Notes under the pieces: model-generated
The model's database searches: none
Told to the model about the DNA's origin: nothing
Seen by the model: the letters and a program-made list of their open reading frames with translations, nothing else
Assembly: GCA_003644265.1 (NCBI GenBank)
Contig: QNBX01000119.1
Coordinates: forward strand, 1-13,852
Origin: Planctomycetota bacterium
GTDB lineage: Bacteria; Planctomycetota; B15-G4
DNA: 13,852 nucleotides
Direction: 5' to 3'
Translations under genes and position numbers: made by a program
Shown here: positions 13,704 through 13,852 of the stretch, in pieces
Position numbering within the stretch: the stretch's first letter is position 1
How the letters are laid out: every line of letters starts with the position of its first letter

Positions 13704-13852
13704 ATGGTCAGGTCGCTGTCAGCGCTGTTCGTCGTGTGTGTGCTGGCTTGCTCTGTGCAGGCACAGGACAGCCCGGACGAGCCCGCGTCGCCGCCAGCCG
13801 CGGAGGAGTCTGGCCTGGCCGAGTCCGAGTCGGAAGGCGCGGCGCAGGACGC
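13704..13852 (+). CDS. Exported protein, N-terminal 49 residues only
   Basis: ATG at 13704 is preceded by GGGAG at 13693-13697, six bases upstream, and opens a frame that runs off the window. The start encodes a Sec signal peptide, MVRSLSALFVVCVLACSVQA, with likely cleavage before QDSPDE. An acidic, Pro/Ala/Ser/Glu-rich low-complexity segment follows, similar in style to the linker after the signal peptide of the DUF3300-like protein at 9527-8577. Nothing about function can be read from this part. Confidence 0.75.
   Translation, partial: MVRSLSALFVVCVLACSVQAQDSPDEPASPPAAEESGLAESESEGAAQD

Noticed and set aside
1..13852. Search for a defence, phage, CRISPR or transposon system.
   Set aside because: No integrase, transposase, nuclease, reverse transcriptase, repeat-spacer array or flanking inverted repeats could be seen. 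The lone helicase has no nuclease or methylase partner.

Overview
The window is very GC-rich, with codon third positions almost always G or C, and comes from a bacterium. The gene content points to Planctomycetota, as an inference: secreted sulfatase-superfamily enzymes, several exported proteins of a planctomycete type, and an M23 peptidase whose C-terminal module (about residues 470-589) resembles one I associate with proteins of marine planctomycetes. No rRNA, tRNA, CRISPR array, transposase or phage gene was seen. A delta-proteobacterial or other deep-branching origin cannot be excluded from sequence alone.

Layout, left to right. (1) 1-1609, minus: the N-terminal ~536 residues of a large exported protein of unknown function, cut by the window edge. 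(2) 1610-1953: a divergent intergenic region holding the promoters of both flanking genes and what looks like a decayed C-terminal piece (region 4) of an ECF-type sigma factor. (3) 1954-3330, plus: a Tat-exported lipoprotein sulfatase with an intact formylglycine motif, probably translated from a leaderless mRNA. (4) 9527-3437, minus: a four-gene run of a DUF3300-like exported protein, a Ski2-like DExH helicase, a lipoprotein of the sulfatase/alkaline phosphatase superfamily with Thr in place of the catalytic Cys, and a GT-C (PMT/GT39-like) membrane glycosyltransferase. The last three are joined by ATGA and TGATG stop/start overlaps. (5) 9737-11511, plus: a short-chain dehydrogenase followed 77 nt later by an ammonia-type NAD+ synthetase. 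(6) 11700-13469, plus: a secreted M23 metallopeptidase with an Ig/PKD-like region and the C-terminal module. (7) 13470-13852: a hairpin, a possible 46-codon minus-strand gene or gene remnant, and the first 49 codons of another exported protein.

How they may work together. Most products act in the envelope or outside the cell. The Thr-type alkaline-phosphatase-superfamily lipoprotein and the GT-C glycosyltransferase are coupled in translation, which fits a shared role in modifying surface glycans or lipid-linked sugars. The upstream helicase is a cytoplasmic nucleic-acid enzyme, so its tight coupling to two envelope enzymes is the least expected arrangement here. The SDR and NadE pair is a plausible cofactor/redox unit. 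I see no clear new defence or mobile system. The best leads are the coupled helicase/AP-superfamily/glycosyltransferase operon and the sigma-factor relic.
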